Shown: positions 33,501 through 46,736 of the stretch, one piece after another
Layout: each line of letters opens with the position of its first letter
Position numbering within the stretch: position 1 is the first letter of the stretch
Source: Sphagnum magellanicum
Lineage: Eukaryota > Streptophyta > Sphagnopsida > Sphagnales > Sphagnaceae
Assembly: GCA_021904315.1 (NCBI GenBank)
Contig: CM038922.1
Span: 13,243,347-13,307,346, forward strand
Reading direction: 5' to 3'
Length of the DNA stretch: 64,000 nucleotides
Notes under the pieces: model-generated
Told to the model about the DNA's origin: nothing
The model's input: only the letters and a program-made list of their open reading frames with translations
Databases searched by the model: none
Position numbers and translations under genes: made by a program

Positions 33501-34466
33501 AGGTAATCCAAAATGCAAAAGGCAATAAGTTATGTGTACATGAATCCCAACAAATGGGTTTTTAAACAAATGGAGATTAAAATTTTGATCTCAAGTAATG
33601 AAGTGCACTTAAATGATCATTGTCATAACCTTCCTTATTTGCATGTTTGGTTTTAGGTGTTGAAGATGGGCAAAGAACTTGCACACTTGCATCACCAACT
33701 ATTTGAGGCATTATTGAAATGTAAGTCACAAGAGCACAAAACACCAAAAAACTTACACGTTGTCAATGCTCCTCCAATTGAATATCAAGCTCAAACATCA
33801 AAACATGAAGCCAAAGTGAAAACTCAATAGTCAATAGATCTCCTACACATCCCACAAGATCATATGTCCATCCCACAAAGTTTTATTGAGTGTGAAAATA
33901 AAATGGGGGTTGGAACAATATTGAAATTTCAAGAAAGCACACATGAGCTTCATCCAACTAAACTCAACGACTTCCAAGAGTTCAAAGAAAATGAGTGTTC
34001 TTCATTTTCCCCACTCCTTCAACATGGGTTTTATGCAGATGCAAGATCGAAGGAAATAATAGTGGAAGCACAACCATCATCACCCTTCATGGACGTTGTC
34101 ACCCAATCACCACCAAATGTGAAAACAACAACAAATAAAAAAGAAAAAGAAGTTCTTTTGATGAGGATTCAACAACAAGGATTGATCAACATGGTGGAGG
34201 ACAAAGAAGAAAAAACAACAATCTTGTAAAGAATTCGACAATTAGAACAAATTGTTAACACAAGAAAAGAAGAAGATCAACATTCAATATACAATGATCA
34301 ATTTAAACTTCGGGAAGTTCAAGCCAATACAACAACAAAAGGCATGGTTACACATTTGATGCAACAAAAAGCTAACTTGTTAAAAACAGGAGTGTACAAT
34401 AAACATGACCGACTCATCAAAGGTTTGGACCAAAAGATTCAACATTTTGTCAAATTGGGTTTTTAA
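30555..34466 (+). CDS. CEP120: CEP120/UNI2-like centriole protein, N-terminally short
   Basis: Exons 30555-30880, 31154-31249, 31817-31943, 32183-32763, 32943-33060, 33218-33502 and 33657-33720 join in frame; a last exon at 34318-34466 fits if the GTAAGT at 33721 is used, giving 581 residues. The first three exons encode a C2-type domain (LFSISIDVRSFKANLHLP, THPPIQVNKGTEVIIPNG, YLALELPVSAHSM). Next come a Lys/Asp-rich linker, then a long coiled coil opening with WEFDLWQQLEESKWRANLKA. The tail LLKTGVYNKHDRLIKGLDQK matches the CEP120 C terminus (human TGVYNHEDR). CEP120 promotes centriole elongation; UNI2 is its Chlamydomonas relative. Compared with about 986 residues in human CEP120, the N-terminal 400 or so are missing. 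Without splicing at 33721 the frame stops at 33828-33830. Recognised from memory of family sequences. Confidence 0.78.
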
Positions 34467-36529
34467 TGTAGAAATTCAATGGTTTAAGGAAAAAATTATA
34501 GGTGGGTTTCATAGTTTAAAAAAACTTGATCAAACAATTAGGTTGTTTGGCATTCTCGAGTTTAATGGGTGTTAAACAAAACTTGAAAGCTCCATGATGA
34601 AATTTTGTCCACAATGTTAATGTAATCATGGGAGTTCCACATACAACTTCTAATTATCACAATCATATTGCAAATTTTTCACTTTGTTTAATACCTTGTT
34701 ATCCATGAACTTTTCCCTTTAATACTTGATAAATGAGCATCTTCCTTTATTTCCTTTGATATCAACATTTTAAAGCAAAAGCCCACAAATATAATGTGGG
34801 CACCTATTAAAGGAAATAGAAGAAAAGGTTCATGGATAACATCATAATGTATGCATATGCCTTATAATGTTATGGAATTTGTATGGCATGACATTATGAA
34901 AATGTGTTTGAATTTCTATTTTGAAAAATACAGTTATTATTAGTTAACTTAGAAGCACAAGTGCACAACTGGGTACTTAATGTTCCTCTTTTAACAATAT
35001 CCTTTGGATAGGGTTTCATAATATTGATTACATTGAATGTTGGGGTAACATAGATATTAAATTTTCTTTACAAATTTTTTATCACCTTTTTTTATAGATT
35101 TTTTCATCATTTACAACAAATTATCCATACCATTACATAAATTTGCATCATACGTTAAGTGCATGAATTTTTATTTTTATTTTTGAATTAGATTATAGCG
35201 GAGCATTTTATGGTGAAAATGTTCATTCTCTAAATTTATATGTGGGTAATGCCATCATGTATGTTACATAACAACATAATATAATTGATTTTTTGGGGTT
35301 AAAATTATGTTTGGTTGCACAATTTAATAATTGAAAATTCCATTTTGCAACCACAACCATATCCATTGTACATTTGATGGGTCCTTCATTATGTTTAAGG
35401 TGGGCAATTACAATAGTTGTTATAGAATTTTTTGAAGATTAAATTTGTAACCACGTATCAAAATAACAATAAAATATGCTACAATTATGTAATAGAAAAT
35501 GTGGATATATCATGGCATTGCCAATTACCAACATATAATTAAGACACATGATTCCATTTGGGTGTAATTCATTAGAATATGCATGGTAGTATGGAAGAGT
35601 TTTTTTATCTTAAAGTTGAGATGTCCTTCAAAAAAAAAGTTTTAAGGTAGAAATAGTTAAGTTAATTTGAAGTAAAAACCACAAAATTTGTTGAAAATAA
35701 ATCCTTTATGAAACCCCATAATTTTTCAAGCTCTTCATTTCAAGTAAGATTTTGGATGGCAAAAACATAAAACTAAGATAAGTTCATTAAAAAGTTGATT
35801 ACAATTACTATTGTGCACATGTGGTCTACTTTGGTTTTTAGGATTATTATAATACTTAGGCAATTTCGACAGTTCTTTGTTGAATAATTAATTTAGTCCA
35901 TAATTTCTAATTTGGTAGCTACCTTTTTATTTCTGAAAATTTTGGCATATGTGTAATATATATAATAACGTTTGTTAATATTTTAAAAGATACTTCAATG
36001 TGTTAGTGCTCAAATGGATGTAAAGTACTTAATTTGATCAAGAAAATCCTTCATTCAAAATGTAGTTTATTATACAAGAAAACATAAAAATGTAAATAAA
36101 ATAAAATTGGTTATGATTTGAAATTATTATCATTTTTAAAGATGAAACACTGAATTTACAAAAAATCATGATATTTTCAAAAATTCAAATTTACTCAAAA
36201 ATGATGGGAAAAAAAGTCATGTACTTGGACAACTATAAGCATTTATTATAACAAGTGGCAAAAAAAATTGTTCCAAAATCCATTCATATGAAAAAGATTT
36301 TTTTGGAAAAAATGACATATAGTCCTTTTTAAAAGTAATCATGTTGACTCATTGTATGCCATTTGCACCCAAAATAGTTGTAAACTATGATCATGGCCGA
36401 AGTCCATAATAATGAATAATTAATAGTAATAATAATCTATAAATGTATTTCAAGGTTTTTCATTCAATAAAGTTTCCAAGTGGTTATATGTTCACACAAT
36501 TGTTGTGTGTGTAAATGGTTTGGAACTTA

Positions 36530-36960
36530 TACTCTGTGTAAGTGTAAATCTCATAATGAAATTCATTTACATTATGTGTAAGTGTAAGTGTAAAATTGTG
36601 TAAATTTTATTGTGCCATGTAATGCAATGTAAATGTAAAACAATTCAAAAAATGTGATTTTTACTTGGGGAAGGGGGGATTTCATAAATTTTTTGTGATA
36701 TACCAACCAAATGGCCCATTGCAAAAAATGCACCCACAACTAATTAATAGGGATTTGCAAGAAGGTATAGTCATTAAGGGTATTTACTATATACATTAGA
36801 CACCTAAAACATTTACATAGGACTATGTAAGTGTATTTGACAATATTTACATTGGCTTCGTGTAAGTGAGTGTGTTAAAAAAAAAGTTATAGACAACAAT
36901 AATATAAGTGTAAGTGTAAAAAGTTTGGACATGTAAGTGTAAATCATTTACACTTACATG
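36530..36960 (+). repeat. GTAAGTGTAA word cluster ending in a near-perfect palindrome
   Basis: The word TAAGTGTA occurs repeatedly (near 36539, 36579, 36585, 36828, 36906, 36912 and 36933). The cluster closes with CATGTAAGTGTAAAT at 36930-36944, mirrored by ATTTACACTTACATG at 36946-36960. It may be a small foldback element. Confidence 0.6.
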
Positions 36961-39900
36961 AGATCTACACACTATATATACAAATATTGACATGCATAAT
37001 ACTTGTCCACACCAAAATCTTAATTAACTTAAACACTTTTAACCATATCTACAAGTAATCCATGAAATTGCTTGTAGAAACTATAAAATTGTGATGTTTA
37101 TGTTGGGAAATGGTTGTTAAGTTAGTTTCATGTTGATTAAACTAATATGAGAATACTTCCAAACATTAATGGATATTCAAAATGGGTAGATTTATGTTGT
37201 GCATGATGGTGCAATTTATGAATCCTTTTGAATTGTTACATCACAATTATCTATAGATGGATGATCAAATTCATAAGTTGATTTTGTATGAAAATAAATA
37301 AAAACAACTAAAACTTTTATTACAATGTTCTAACAAATGCATCATATGACACCAACTAAATCAGATTATTCAAAACATAATTGTTGGGTATCAAAGTGTA
37401 ATGTGATTAACCAAGTAATCATCACAAATTACTAGAAGATGATAAAAATGAATGATTACATAAGTTCATTATGGGCACATAATTAATATTCCATGTGGGC
37501 TCTATGATTGTTGAGGTTGTTGGTGAATTGTTTTCAAATATCCTTGCAATCCTTATTAAGGTTACAAATTCATTATTAAACATTGCTAATTTTGCCATTG
37601 CAATGTTTGCAACATGGAAAGTGGGATGGAAAACAACTCCACACCAAAGTTTTGAGTTTTATCAATTTAACATAGATTAGAAACACTTGTTTTGGTACAA
37701 ATTAAATGGGTGATCACCACAATATTGGCATATAAACAAATATACACAAGAAACTATGAATTGTTACAACATGTTTGTCATTGCATTAGTAGGTCTCCTT
37801 GTAAAACATTTGATTTATATTTACGTTTGGGCATGATGGGCATGGTTGCACACAAACTCATGATCACAATCACCCCATCCATAGTATTTTCAGCCACATA
37901 TTAAAATGGTTATTTGAAATCTCATTAATTTCCATCAATGCAATTTGGGATTTGTGCTACTTTGCATTACTAATGATGACCAACTATTTTTTTCCTCTTT
38001 TTATGTTGCCATATGATTTCCAATAGTTCATCATCGTTATTTATGTCAATTTCAAATTTTATTTAAATTAATATAAACATCATGGACATGAAAAGACACA
38101 TGTTAATTTGCCTTTCAATATCCATCTTGGTGAGTAGTGCAAAGGAATGAAGTAGTTAGGCTTGAAAATGAAATATGTTTGTTTCCAAAGTTATTTAGGG
38201 ACAACCATATGATAGTTTTTTAAAATTCACATGTATATACCAATTTTTTGTTCCTTTTTCTCACTAGAATTTTGAAATAAAACATCAAATGTTAATAAGG
38301 AAAACATGTTGATTATGTAAACTTCAACAATTGTGCATTAGTTTTAACCAATGTTGGGCATTTTTGTCTTTTTAGATGGAACTTTTAGTTTAGATTATTT
38401 GAAGTCTAGGTGATTAGAGAACTAATGGTCATGGGCAATTCAAATTTTTAGAAATAACAACCCTTATGGCCACATGTATTTGTAAACATTTTCAAATTCA
38501 ACTTAAACTTTGGTCACAAGATGAAGTATACGGGTGTAAAATTAACCAAAAAACCTCCAAAAAATCACCATTAAGATCAAAGTTGAGTTTGAAATTAGAA
38601 AATTACAAATAATATATTTTGAACCTGTGCTAAATGGTGATTTTCAATTTACACATTCATTTACAACTAAATTTTTCAAGTGGGAAATATTTTATGACAA
38701 TTGATTCTTGCAATGTGTGACCTATTGGTTTACAAACATCTGAACTTCTAGTTACTATAAGCTTACCCATCCCACCATATAATTTGTGCATAACATCAAG
38801 CCATGTACATGTACATAAGGATTAAGTGCTTGTATTATGTTAATGAACATATCGTGCCCTAGCCATTACTCACATTTGCACTTTGAAATCTTTGAAACTT
38901 CAAGATGTAAAAGGTTATCAATTGTCAAACAACAAAAGATTATTGCCACATCAATTTTCAAGAGACAAGAATGACACATAATAAAGGCATGCATGCATCT
39001 TCAAATATAATGACGTTTCATGAGTTAAATCATGGACTTGGGTACCTTTTTATCCACACTTATTCTCTCTCACAAATAGGTCAAAGTTCTCAAAAAAAAT
39101 TTAAAATGAAAAACTTTAGTTGTGTTGGTTCTTGAAAATTTGGCAATTATCAATTCCCAACAAAATTGATTCCTGTATCATATGGGAACCATAGGTCACA
39201 TGTGCATATATTTGACCTTTACTCACCAATCTTTTTGTTGGAAAAAGAAGTATTACCCAACATTGGTTTTGACTTCAAACAATCAATTTTTGAAACATAT
39301 GTATTTTTGGGAAATTTTATTTGCCACTATTCATGATTTCATAGTTGCAAATTTAGATACATGATGGTATTTAATAGTTGGGCCATGATTGTGTAATGCA
39401 TGTTTGCGTCTTGGCAAACACCAAAATGTAATAATATTCTTTATGATCTTATGAATTGAATTGATGGAGGATTTGCAAGAGATTCATAATCATGATGATG
39501 GACACCATGTTAATCAAGTTCATAACCACCAAATTGACATCAACTATGAATCCACCCCTAAGTGTATTGTAAGAATAAGTGGTTCATCATGTCATGGTTT
39601 TGCCTTATATGACAAGTTCAAACAAACATTCAAATAAACTTTAAGCTTAATAATTATAAATTTTTGATTTAGATTTTTAATTACAATTTAGTTTAAGTTT
39701 ATTTACAAATTTAACTTTAGTTGTAAGTTTAATCATGATTTACTTACAATTGTAATTTACAAATTTCTAAATTAGTTTTATAGTAATTTTAAATTAATTT
39801 TATTTACAACTTGAAGTTCATGTTATTAAAAAATTTACATACAATTTGAATGCAAGGGTTGTTAATATATTGTATTTAAATTCCTTATAGATTTAATCAA

Positions 39901-40493
39901 AAAATTATTTTACAATCTTACTATTTGAACTTAAGGTTTAAGGTTAATTCTATTTATAAGATAGGGTTAAGTTAGGTTTTCAAATTTTAAGGGTTTTTTA
40001 AAGTTGCAATTAGAAAGTATAGGGTTTAAGTGCCTTTGAGTTCGAATTTAGGTTTTTGATTTAGAATATGAAATTTAATTTAAATGTACATATTTAAATT
40101 AGGTTTGAGGGGGTTGGTTTGTTCTCTCATGTTTTTTAGAAGCCAATTGAAAATACTTTAGTCCATTCATAAAGCTTGACTATCAAGTTGAGCATTACAA
40201 AATTTTCAAAGTGCACTACTCCCATATGGAAGGTTCTTCCATTCATGTGGGCAATAAAAAATAATAATAATTTGCACATGATAAGGTACCCTTTAAATAC
40301 ACTAACCATTTTGGGAAATGTTTTACATGTAAGTTTAACTCCTTTGGAACAAGGAGTTCTAGAAGTAAAGCAAGGCTACAAGGCATTTACTTCTTAAACT
40401 CCCTTGTTTTGTTTTGAGGGTGTTATCACACATAAACATCAATAATTTTTTTTGAATTTAAAAAATTTATGATGCATGGTAAGTATCCAATCC

Positions 40494-40613
40494 AAATACC
40501 CATTGAATATCATGAAAAAAAGCATGAGGCATTTTGAAAAATGGAACATTGACAAATACCCATTGGGTATTTTGAAAAGAAATGACACAAAACATTTTGA
40601 AAAATGAAATGTG
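40494..40613 (+). repeat. 60-bp tandem duplication
   Basis: AAATACCCATTG starts at 40494 and again at 40554; both units continue to an ATTTTGAAAAATG block. The copies are diverged at several positions. Confidence 0.75.
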
Positions 40614-41823
40614 TGCAAGTGCAAACATTTTTTTTTTTGGAAATGTTGTACATGATTTTATGATATGTAAGTGTACTTTCAAATATACTAATATATATTT
40701 TTGGATGTTTTCACCATTTGAAAAATAGATAACAATATTGAGGTGTTGATTTTGAGAACTTGAAATAGTTATTAGTTTAACATAAATATGCCCTATTGCT
40801 TGATAGTGGTGTTTTATGCCATGAAAAAATATCCTAATTACAAATTTCATTTTTTAATGTTGTTTATGTAAACCTAAACCGTAATATTAGAATACATCAT
40901 TTCCTAAAATTACTTGATTTAATTTTCTTTGATCAAAAGTTTCAAAAAGTTTTAATCACATTTTTAATCATAAGAGATATTTTGGAAATGATTAATTACA
41001 AAGACATCATATTCACTTGGATGTAGTTGTAAAAGGTGGAAATTGGTAATCATATTACTTTAATTTAATTCAAAAATTGTAACCTAAAATAGAAATTTCA
41101 TAATGGCATAATGATAAGTTTTCTTCAAATGTTTAGGTTTTTTTTTTCTCTTGTTATCACATCTCAAAATCACTTAATCACTTGAAATTCTTGAACAAGC
41201 TTTTAAATTTCTGCAATGCAAGTTTTTATTTTGATCTTTTATCTTTGTTCATCATTTTTAAAAAATTCATGAAAATCATGACCTATTTCTCCATGAATTT
41301 TCTTGCACATATCAACTAAATATATTGTCCAATTGTTTGATCATGAACAAAATGATGTGACAACTAGTGATTTCAAAAAAATTCCTAGCACATTATCATT
41401 TATTCAACAAGTTGTCATTTGAATTGATTATACAAAAAAAAATCAAAGTTGCAAACCAATAGTTAACATAGATTTGACTCAAGTTTCAAGGCTTGGTGTG
41501 TAATTATATGTTGAGAAATGTTTGTGTTATTGTTTATCAATTTCTTTGTGATATTGATTTTGCTCTTTCTTTACAAACTACTTATACTTTGAAATGATAC
41601 TTAAGAGTTTTAACAACGTTGTTTCTTTGTCTATGTGTTTCCCAAAGAATGAGAAAATTTGCAATGCCATATTTGCTTATGGTTGTACTTTCCACAAATT
41701 AGGTCTTATGCATTATCATGACCCTAATTCTTATGGAACCATGATCATAAAGGGCATGATTCCATAAAGCAATTTGAAAGCATTAAATTTTGGCAAGATT
41801 AGAGTGGAGTTGCCAATTAAACA

Positions 41824-44800
41824 ATGGGACCCAAGAAGGAGGAGGCTAAGAAAGAAACACTCAAAAAAGATGCAATCCCCAAAGATGCATCAAAGAAAGA
41901 TGCACCCCCACCCCCACCTCCTGTATAAATTGCATCTCCCAATTTGTCTTACACTAAGAATTGGGTCTTTGTAGTAAAAAAGGGGCTCAACATTACATTA
42001 TATATATCTAAAATCAAAAGTTTTGTTAAGTAGGCAAACAATTTTTTAAAAAATTATCTTTATTTACATTTTAAGTATAAATCTAAACAAAAAAAAATCT
42101 TAATTCATATTGTATGCATTAAAAGAATCTTTTGTTTCAATATTATAATTTTTTTCAATTTCATAATGATGTTTGGTTGTAGAGAACTTCAACCATACAT
42201 GCACATTCACAAAATACATTAAAAACAAAAAGAAGTGTGTGTCTTTGCATTGAACAAGTATTACATGCCATATAATGTGTGTGATAGAAACCTGAAGAAA
42301 ATCCATTACAAAAGCAAGTGGAGGAACAAGCTGAAGAGATTATAAAATTAAGGTAGGGTTGATACATTCATATTGTTATAAAATTCAATGTCAAAACATT
42401 TGATGTATTTCCAAGCATTAATTTTATACATTTTTTGTTTCTACACAATTGGGTCTACTTTTTTAGCTTTTTTTTTACCATGCTTGGATTGTAAACTCAC
42501 CTAGTTTGGAGACTTTTTTTTGAAGGGAGGTGTTGGCCATTATTGGGAGTGGTGAAGGGGATCTTCGTGAGACCAAAATCCTTGACTTATTCAAGAAGGT
42601 ATATGTATCGAATTATGATATGATTTTTCAGAGTTGTAAATTCAACACTTTGTGCCTACAACTCATGTCCATGCATAATGTCTTTAATTGGGTGAAAGGT
42701 GGAAAACAAACTATAATGGGCATGTCATTTTTTTAATCTTCCAAATCACACGACTTACATCTAGAGGATATTGATCAATGTTGTGATAATTTTGATACTA
42801 AGAAAAAAAACTAGAACTAGACCCTTCAAAATTAAAGTTTGGAGTTTTTGTTTTGACATAGAATCGAATATTAAACTTGCAACTAGAGCGTGAACGCACT
42901 CGTAACAATAATACAAAGAAGGCCATGGCTATTATGCAACATGAGGTGATTGGGGCCTCACCTCACTTTAAGCTTCACTTCATCATGGAACATTGATTTA
43001 AAACTTATTTAAACTCACCCAAAAAAAAACTTGTAACTTTAAGGCAATGTTTCAACAACTTCTAAGGGAGGTTATTTCAAATTTCATTTCCAATTATAAA
43101 TTTATAATAACTTAAATATTAAGCATCAAAACAATGTTTTATAATAAAATCTTGCAAAAAAAAACTAAATGTGATTTGATTTAAGTTGGAGAGTTTTGAG
43201 GGACCAAGTTTCTTTAGATGAAAACTCTTGGTCTTTGAAATGATGCAGCTTTTAACCATCCAAAATGCAAAAGGGAGAGATGACAACCCCGTACAAGAAA
43301 GCCTTGACTATTGGGTGGACAAATATCAAAGGGTAACTCCTATATGACACTAAATTCAAGGATTTAAGGCATTATCTCCCCATCAAGATTTTCTCCACAT
43401 ATCACAACACAAGACCCATTTGGGTGAACTTGTGTCAAAATGCTAAAACCAATCAATTTAGATCTATTGTTTGTTCCATGTGTCTTTCATTTGAACTTTT
43501 TGTGATATGTTGAAAAGGTCCATTTTTCTTGCAAATTATTTTCCATTCGGATCGCCAATGTGGTATAAATGACGGTGTTAGGCAAACAAGAAATTGCTGG
43601 AAGTCCAAGCCAATGAAACAATGTTGGAAAAACAAATACAAAAGTTAAACCACATCATACAACGAGAAGTTGGTGACCACATCCCTCTACAAAAGGTTCA
43701 ATGTGCATAAAGATCCATTATCTTGAACACTAAATATTGATTATGAACATTTAATATTATTTTATTTCACAATTTCAAAATTTTCTATTGTAATAATTTT
43801 TCATTTGGAGCTATTGATCTTAGCCAACAATGCTAGATCTTGTGTTTCTACAAATTACTATGTGAATTCAAAACATTCAAAAATATGTATTTGATTTGAA
43901 AACCAGGTCATTGAAGATGGTAGTGGTTGGGTGGGCCGTAGCGAACAAGTTTCTCTTCTTAAGGTACTACTACAATTGCATCCCTTTTTCATATAAACCA
44001 ATTAACGTACATTTCTACTTTTTAGAAAAATCCATGAATCATGTGGTAATTAATAATAAACTTTTTCTTTTTGACAAACTTCCAATTTAGTTTCGAGATC
44101 ATGGGATCAAATGCTTTGATTTGGAAAGAACATGACAAAACTTGTGATGCAAAATCCAATCCAGTTGAGCTCAACTTTTCCATGCCTTTGTGATCTTGAT
44201 AATCTTTCAAGATTTTTGGGTTTCTGGATATAAATATAGTTTTTGCAAATGAATGTGAACTAGCCTTGTGCATTGCAAGTCTAGGACAAGGTGGCTGAAC
44301 TCAAGGCTCAAGTAGCAGCACTCCAACCTGCTCCAATTTCTGGTTACAACACCATAAAAAATGATGAGCGTCGCACAGTGGAGATTCTTCATAGAAACCA
44401 ACTTGAAGCCATGGATGTGGATCGCCGTTTACAATATGACAAACTGGTTCATGATTTTTTAGTAAGTTGGTCGACTTGTAGATCTCTGTGTCATCATTTA
44501 GCTTTGAACATAACTTTTGATTCTAACTCGATATTCAAGTTCAGTGAACACATAATACAAGTGCTAACAAATTATGTTCTGCAAATATATAGGCACTTAG
44601 AGCTTCGTGGGGAATGCAAAAGAAAAGGCTTGATGGTGTTATAGCTCGCAGGAATATCTTGGAAAAGGAGGTAATCTAAATTCTTAGATTAATCCAACAA
44701 ATACCCACACTATCTATCAATATCTCTAACTAAATTATAAGCAATGAACATCTTCTTTCTTTGAAAGTTTTTTGAGGAAATTTCTTGATGGTTTGGGTAT

Positions 44801-45824
44801 ATGGAGCCTCCTATGAATATAAATTTGTTAAAAGGTTTTTCTTTGCATCATGGTACTTGCTGATTTTTTGGATGTATTTTGATCAGTGCAGTTGAATGGG
44901 GCACGACAAAAGATGGGGATGTTGTTAAGTAAGAGCACGAATGATGACCTTCTCATCCAAGCTCTTACAATTGAACTTGCTACTGTTAAACAGGTATATG
45001 TCACAAGAATGGTAGAAACATGATGATTTTTTTTCTTTTTTTCCATAGAAACAAATGTCTAGAACATGATTCAAAAGTCTTCAATAATCTTGTCATTGCA
45101 AATTTCCTAGAAAAGAAAGTAAGATTGACATTTTTGTTATGAAGTAAACATAGATCTAAAAATTCAAATGTTGAAGGTTTACACCCTTGTCCATCTTTGA
45201 TATCTTGAGGATGTGTGCATAAATGGGTGTGAATTTAGCAAATTGGACCGCCATATCCAAAACCAGGAGGCCCACTCCAACTTGACCATCATATTCGATG
45301 TGATCAGCTTGCAGCTTCATTCAATGATCTAAAAGAACAATGCCATGAACAGGTTATGAATGCACTCTTAATCCTCCCACCCAAGTCCTTCAAACCCTAA
45401 GCTTGTAATCAACTTGACCATACTTTTTTGTTTCAATATTATCATTAAAAAAAAAAGAAAAGTTAGTAGAGAATTTTTTTACAAGTAGTTGCCAAACTTT
45501 GGTATATGCCAATTTGTGTTCAAAATGCTTCTTGTATGTGTGAACCAATGCTTAGGACTCATCTAGATTAAAAATATGTATTTCTTTTCCAACTCCTTCA
45601 AATCATGTTTGGGAAAAACAAAACTCACAAGTGCTCCCTTCTTCTTCTTGTTCGAGTGCTTGCAGTCATTTCAAATAAAATCCCAAGAGGAGATTATTCA
45701 AATGTATCATGACACAATTGACAACCAAGATTGTGAAGGTATCAACCCAAGCTATGCACCATTTTCAAACCCGAAGAAAAATAAAATGTTACCCCCACAT
45801 CAAAAGAATCTTTTACTCAATTAA
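41824..45824 (+). CDS. CCDC13: CCDC13-like coiled-coil (ciliary) protein
   Basis: Twelve exons (41824-41922, 42288-42352, 42526-42598, 42862-42945, 43249-43332, 43582-43695, 43907-43963, 44285-44461, 44593-44670, 44892-44993, 45239-45352, 45666-45824) join in frame to 401 residues with consensus splice sites. The N terminus is Lys-rich then polyproline (MGPKKEEAKKE ... APPPPPP). The rest is coiled coil. Three stretches follow animal CCDC13 in order: ETKILDLFKK / NRILNLQLERER; IIQREVGDHIPLQK then DGSGWVGRSEQVSLL (human AREVGEDINVQQL, GTWRGRAQQ); and ARRNILEKE / KMGMLLSKSTNDDLLIQAL (human RNKLLSSE, LVEKGRHDDELIDAL). CCDC13 is a centriolar-satellite and ciliogenesis protein in animals, about 715 residues long, so this is a shorter version. 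It shares strand and AT-rich context with the CEP120-like gene. Confidence 0.78.
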
Positions 45825-46610
45825 GACATTGTATAACAAAGATGTGACAATATTAGAGAACAAGCTTCTCATCACATAATGGCTCTACTCTTTAAATGAC
45901 ATCCATAAGGATGATAAATATTCAACATCCAAAATTGGAAACACATGGTGGGTAGCATGGTGACGCCCAAGTGGATGCTTTCGTAGTGATGTTGAAAATA
46001 TTTCTTTAGTGGACTCGACATGGCCATAGAGCATAGTGATACCAAACTTTTGGCCATTTTTCTGGGTGCATCACAATGTCTCTTCTCTCTGAAGGATGGA
46101 GCCAATAATAAATGGATAATAAATAGCGGTGCAAGTTTTGAGTATGAAACATGCATGTTTGGAAACTGTCTATGGTGTGCAGATTGGTGTACTGCTCCTC
46201 TCTTCGAGGAACCATATGCTTCTGAGAGCAGGTTGGCCACACCGGAAGAGAAATCTTAGTATTGGAGCTTTTGCAACATGCTTCATTTCGAAGCATGAAT
46301 TGTGTCTATCTTTTGTGCAACCACCACCCAAAAGCGTAGAATTCAAGTGACAAAAATGAGAGTGTGATTGTATTGATTTATTATTGTGAACAAACCGCTT
46401 GCATTGTTCTTTTTGCTTCTGAACCCAACATTTAGACATACAGAAACACAAACCTACTCAGCTCTTGTAAAGAAAACATAGGACCAGAACCCTCAGTTTG
46501 GTCATATACACAGGGTGAGATTCAAAGAAAACCTGCGAAAAAGTGCGTTAGCATTCCCTGGAGGTTGAAAAAACCATCAATTTTGGTGGTAAACTGAGTT
46601 TCATCCTGCT

Positions 46611-46736
46611 TTTCCTTTTTCCTGAGTGCCTTCAATGCTCCTACATATATTTTCACTGCCCTTACCTGTACAATTTCCTTTTTCCTGAGTGCCTTCAATG
46701 CTCCTACATATATTTTCACTGCTCTTACCTGTACAA
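46611..46736. repeat. 63-bp tandem duplication
   Basis: CCTGAGTGCCTTCAATGCTC occurs at 46621 and 46684, with nearly identical sequence across the whole 63-bp unit. The period is a multiple of three, so open minus-strand frames across it look like 21-residue protein repeats, but no gene context supports translation. Confidence 0.9.

Larger units (their letters stand above)
34467..41823. other. AT-rich 7.4-kb stretch with no recognised gene
   Basis: Only short frames without splice-supported partners occur (for example 37495-37680 and 37692-37904). Low-complexity Lys/Asn/Phe/Ile translations dominate. Internal structure includes a GTAAGTGTAA-rich cluster with a palindrome (36530-36960) and a 60-bp tandem duplication (40494-40613). 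The promoter of the CCDC13-like gene should lie at its right end. Confidence 0.5.

Noticed and set aside
37495-37904. Two short hydrophobic open frames in the AT-rich gap
   Set aside because: No family match, no splice partners, composition equal to surrounding noncoding DNA.
46080-46260. Protein-like stretch resembling a retroelement protease (WIINSGAS)
   Set aside because: Only one short motif matches and nothing around it supports an LTR element; could be chance.
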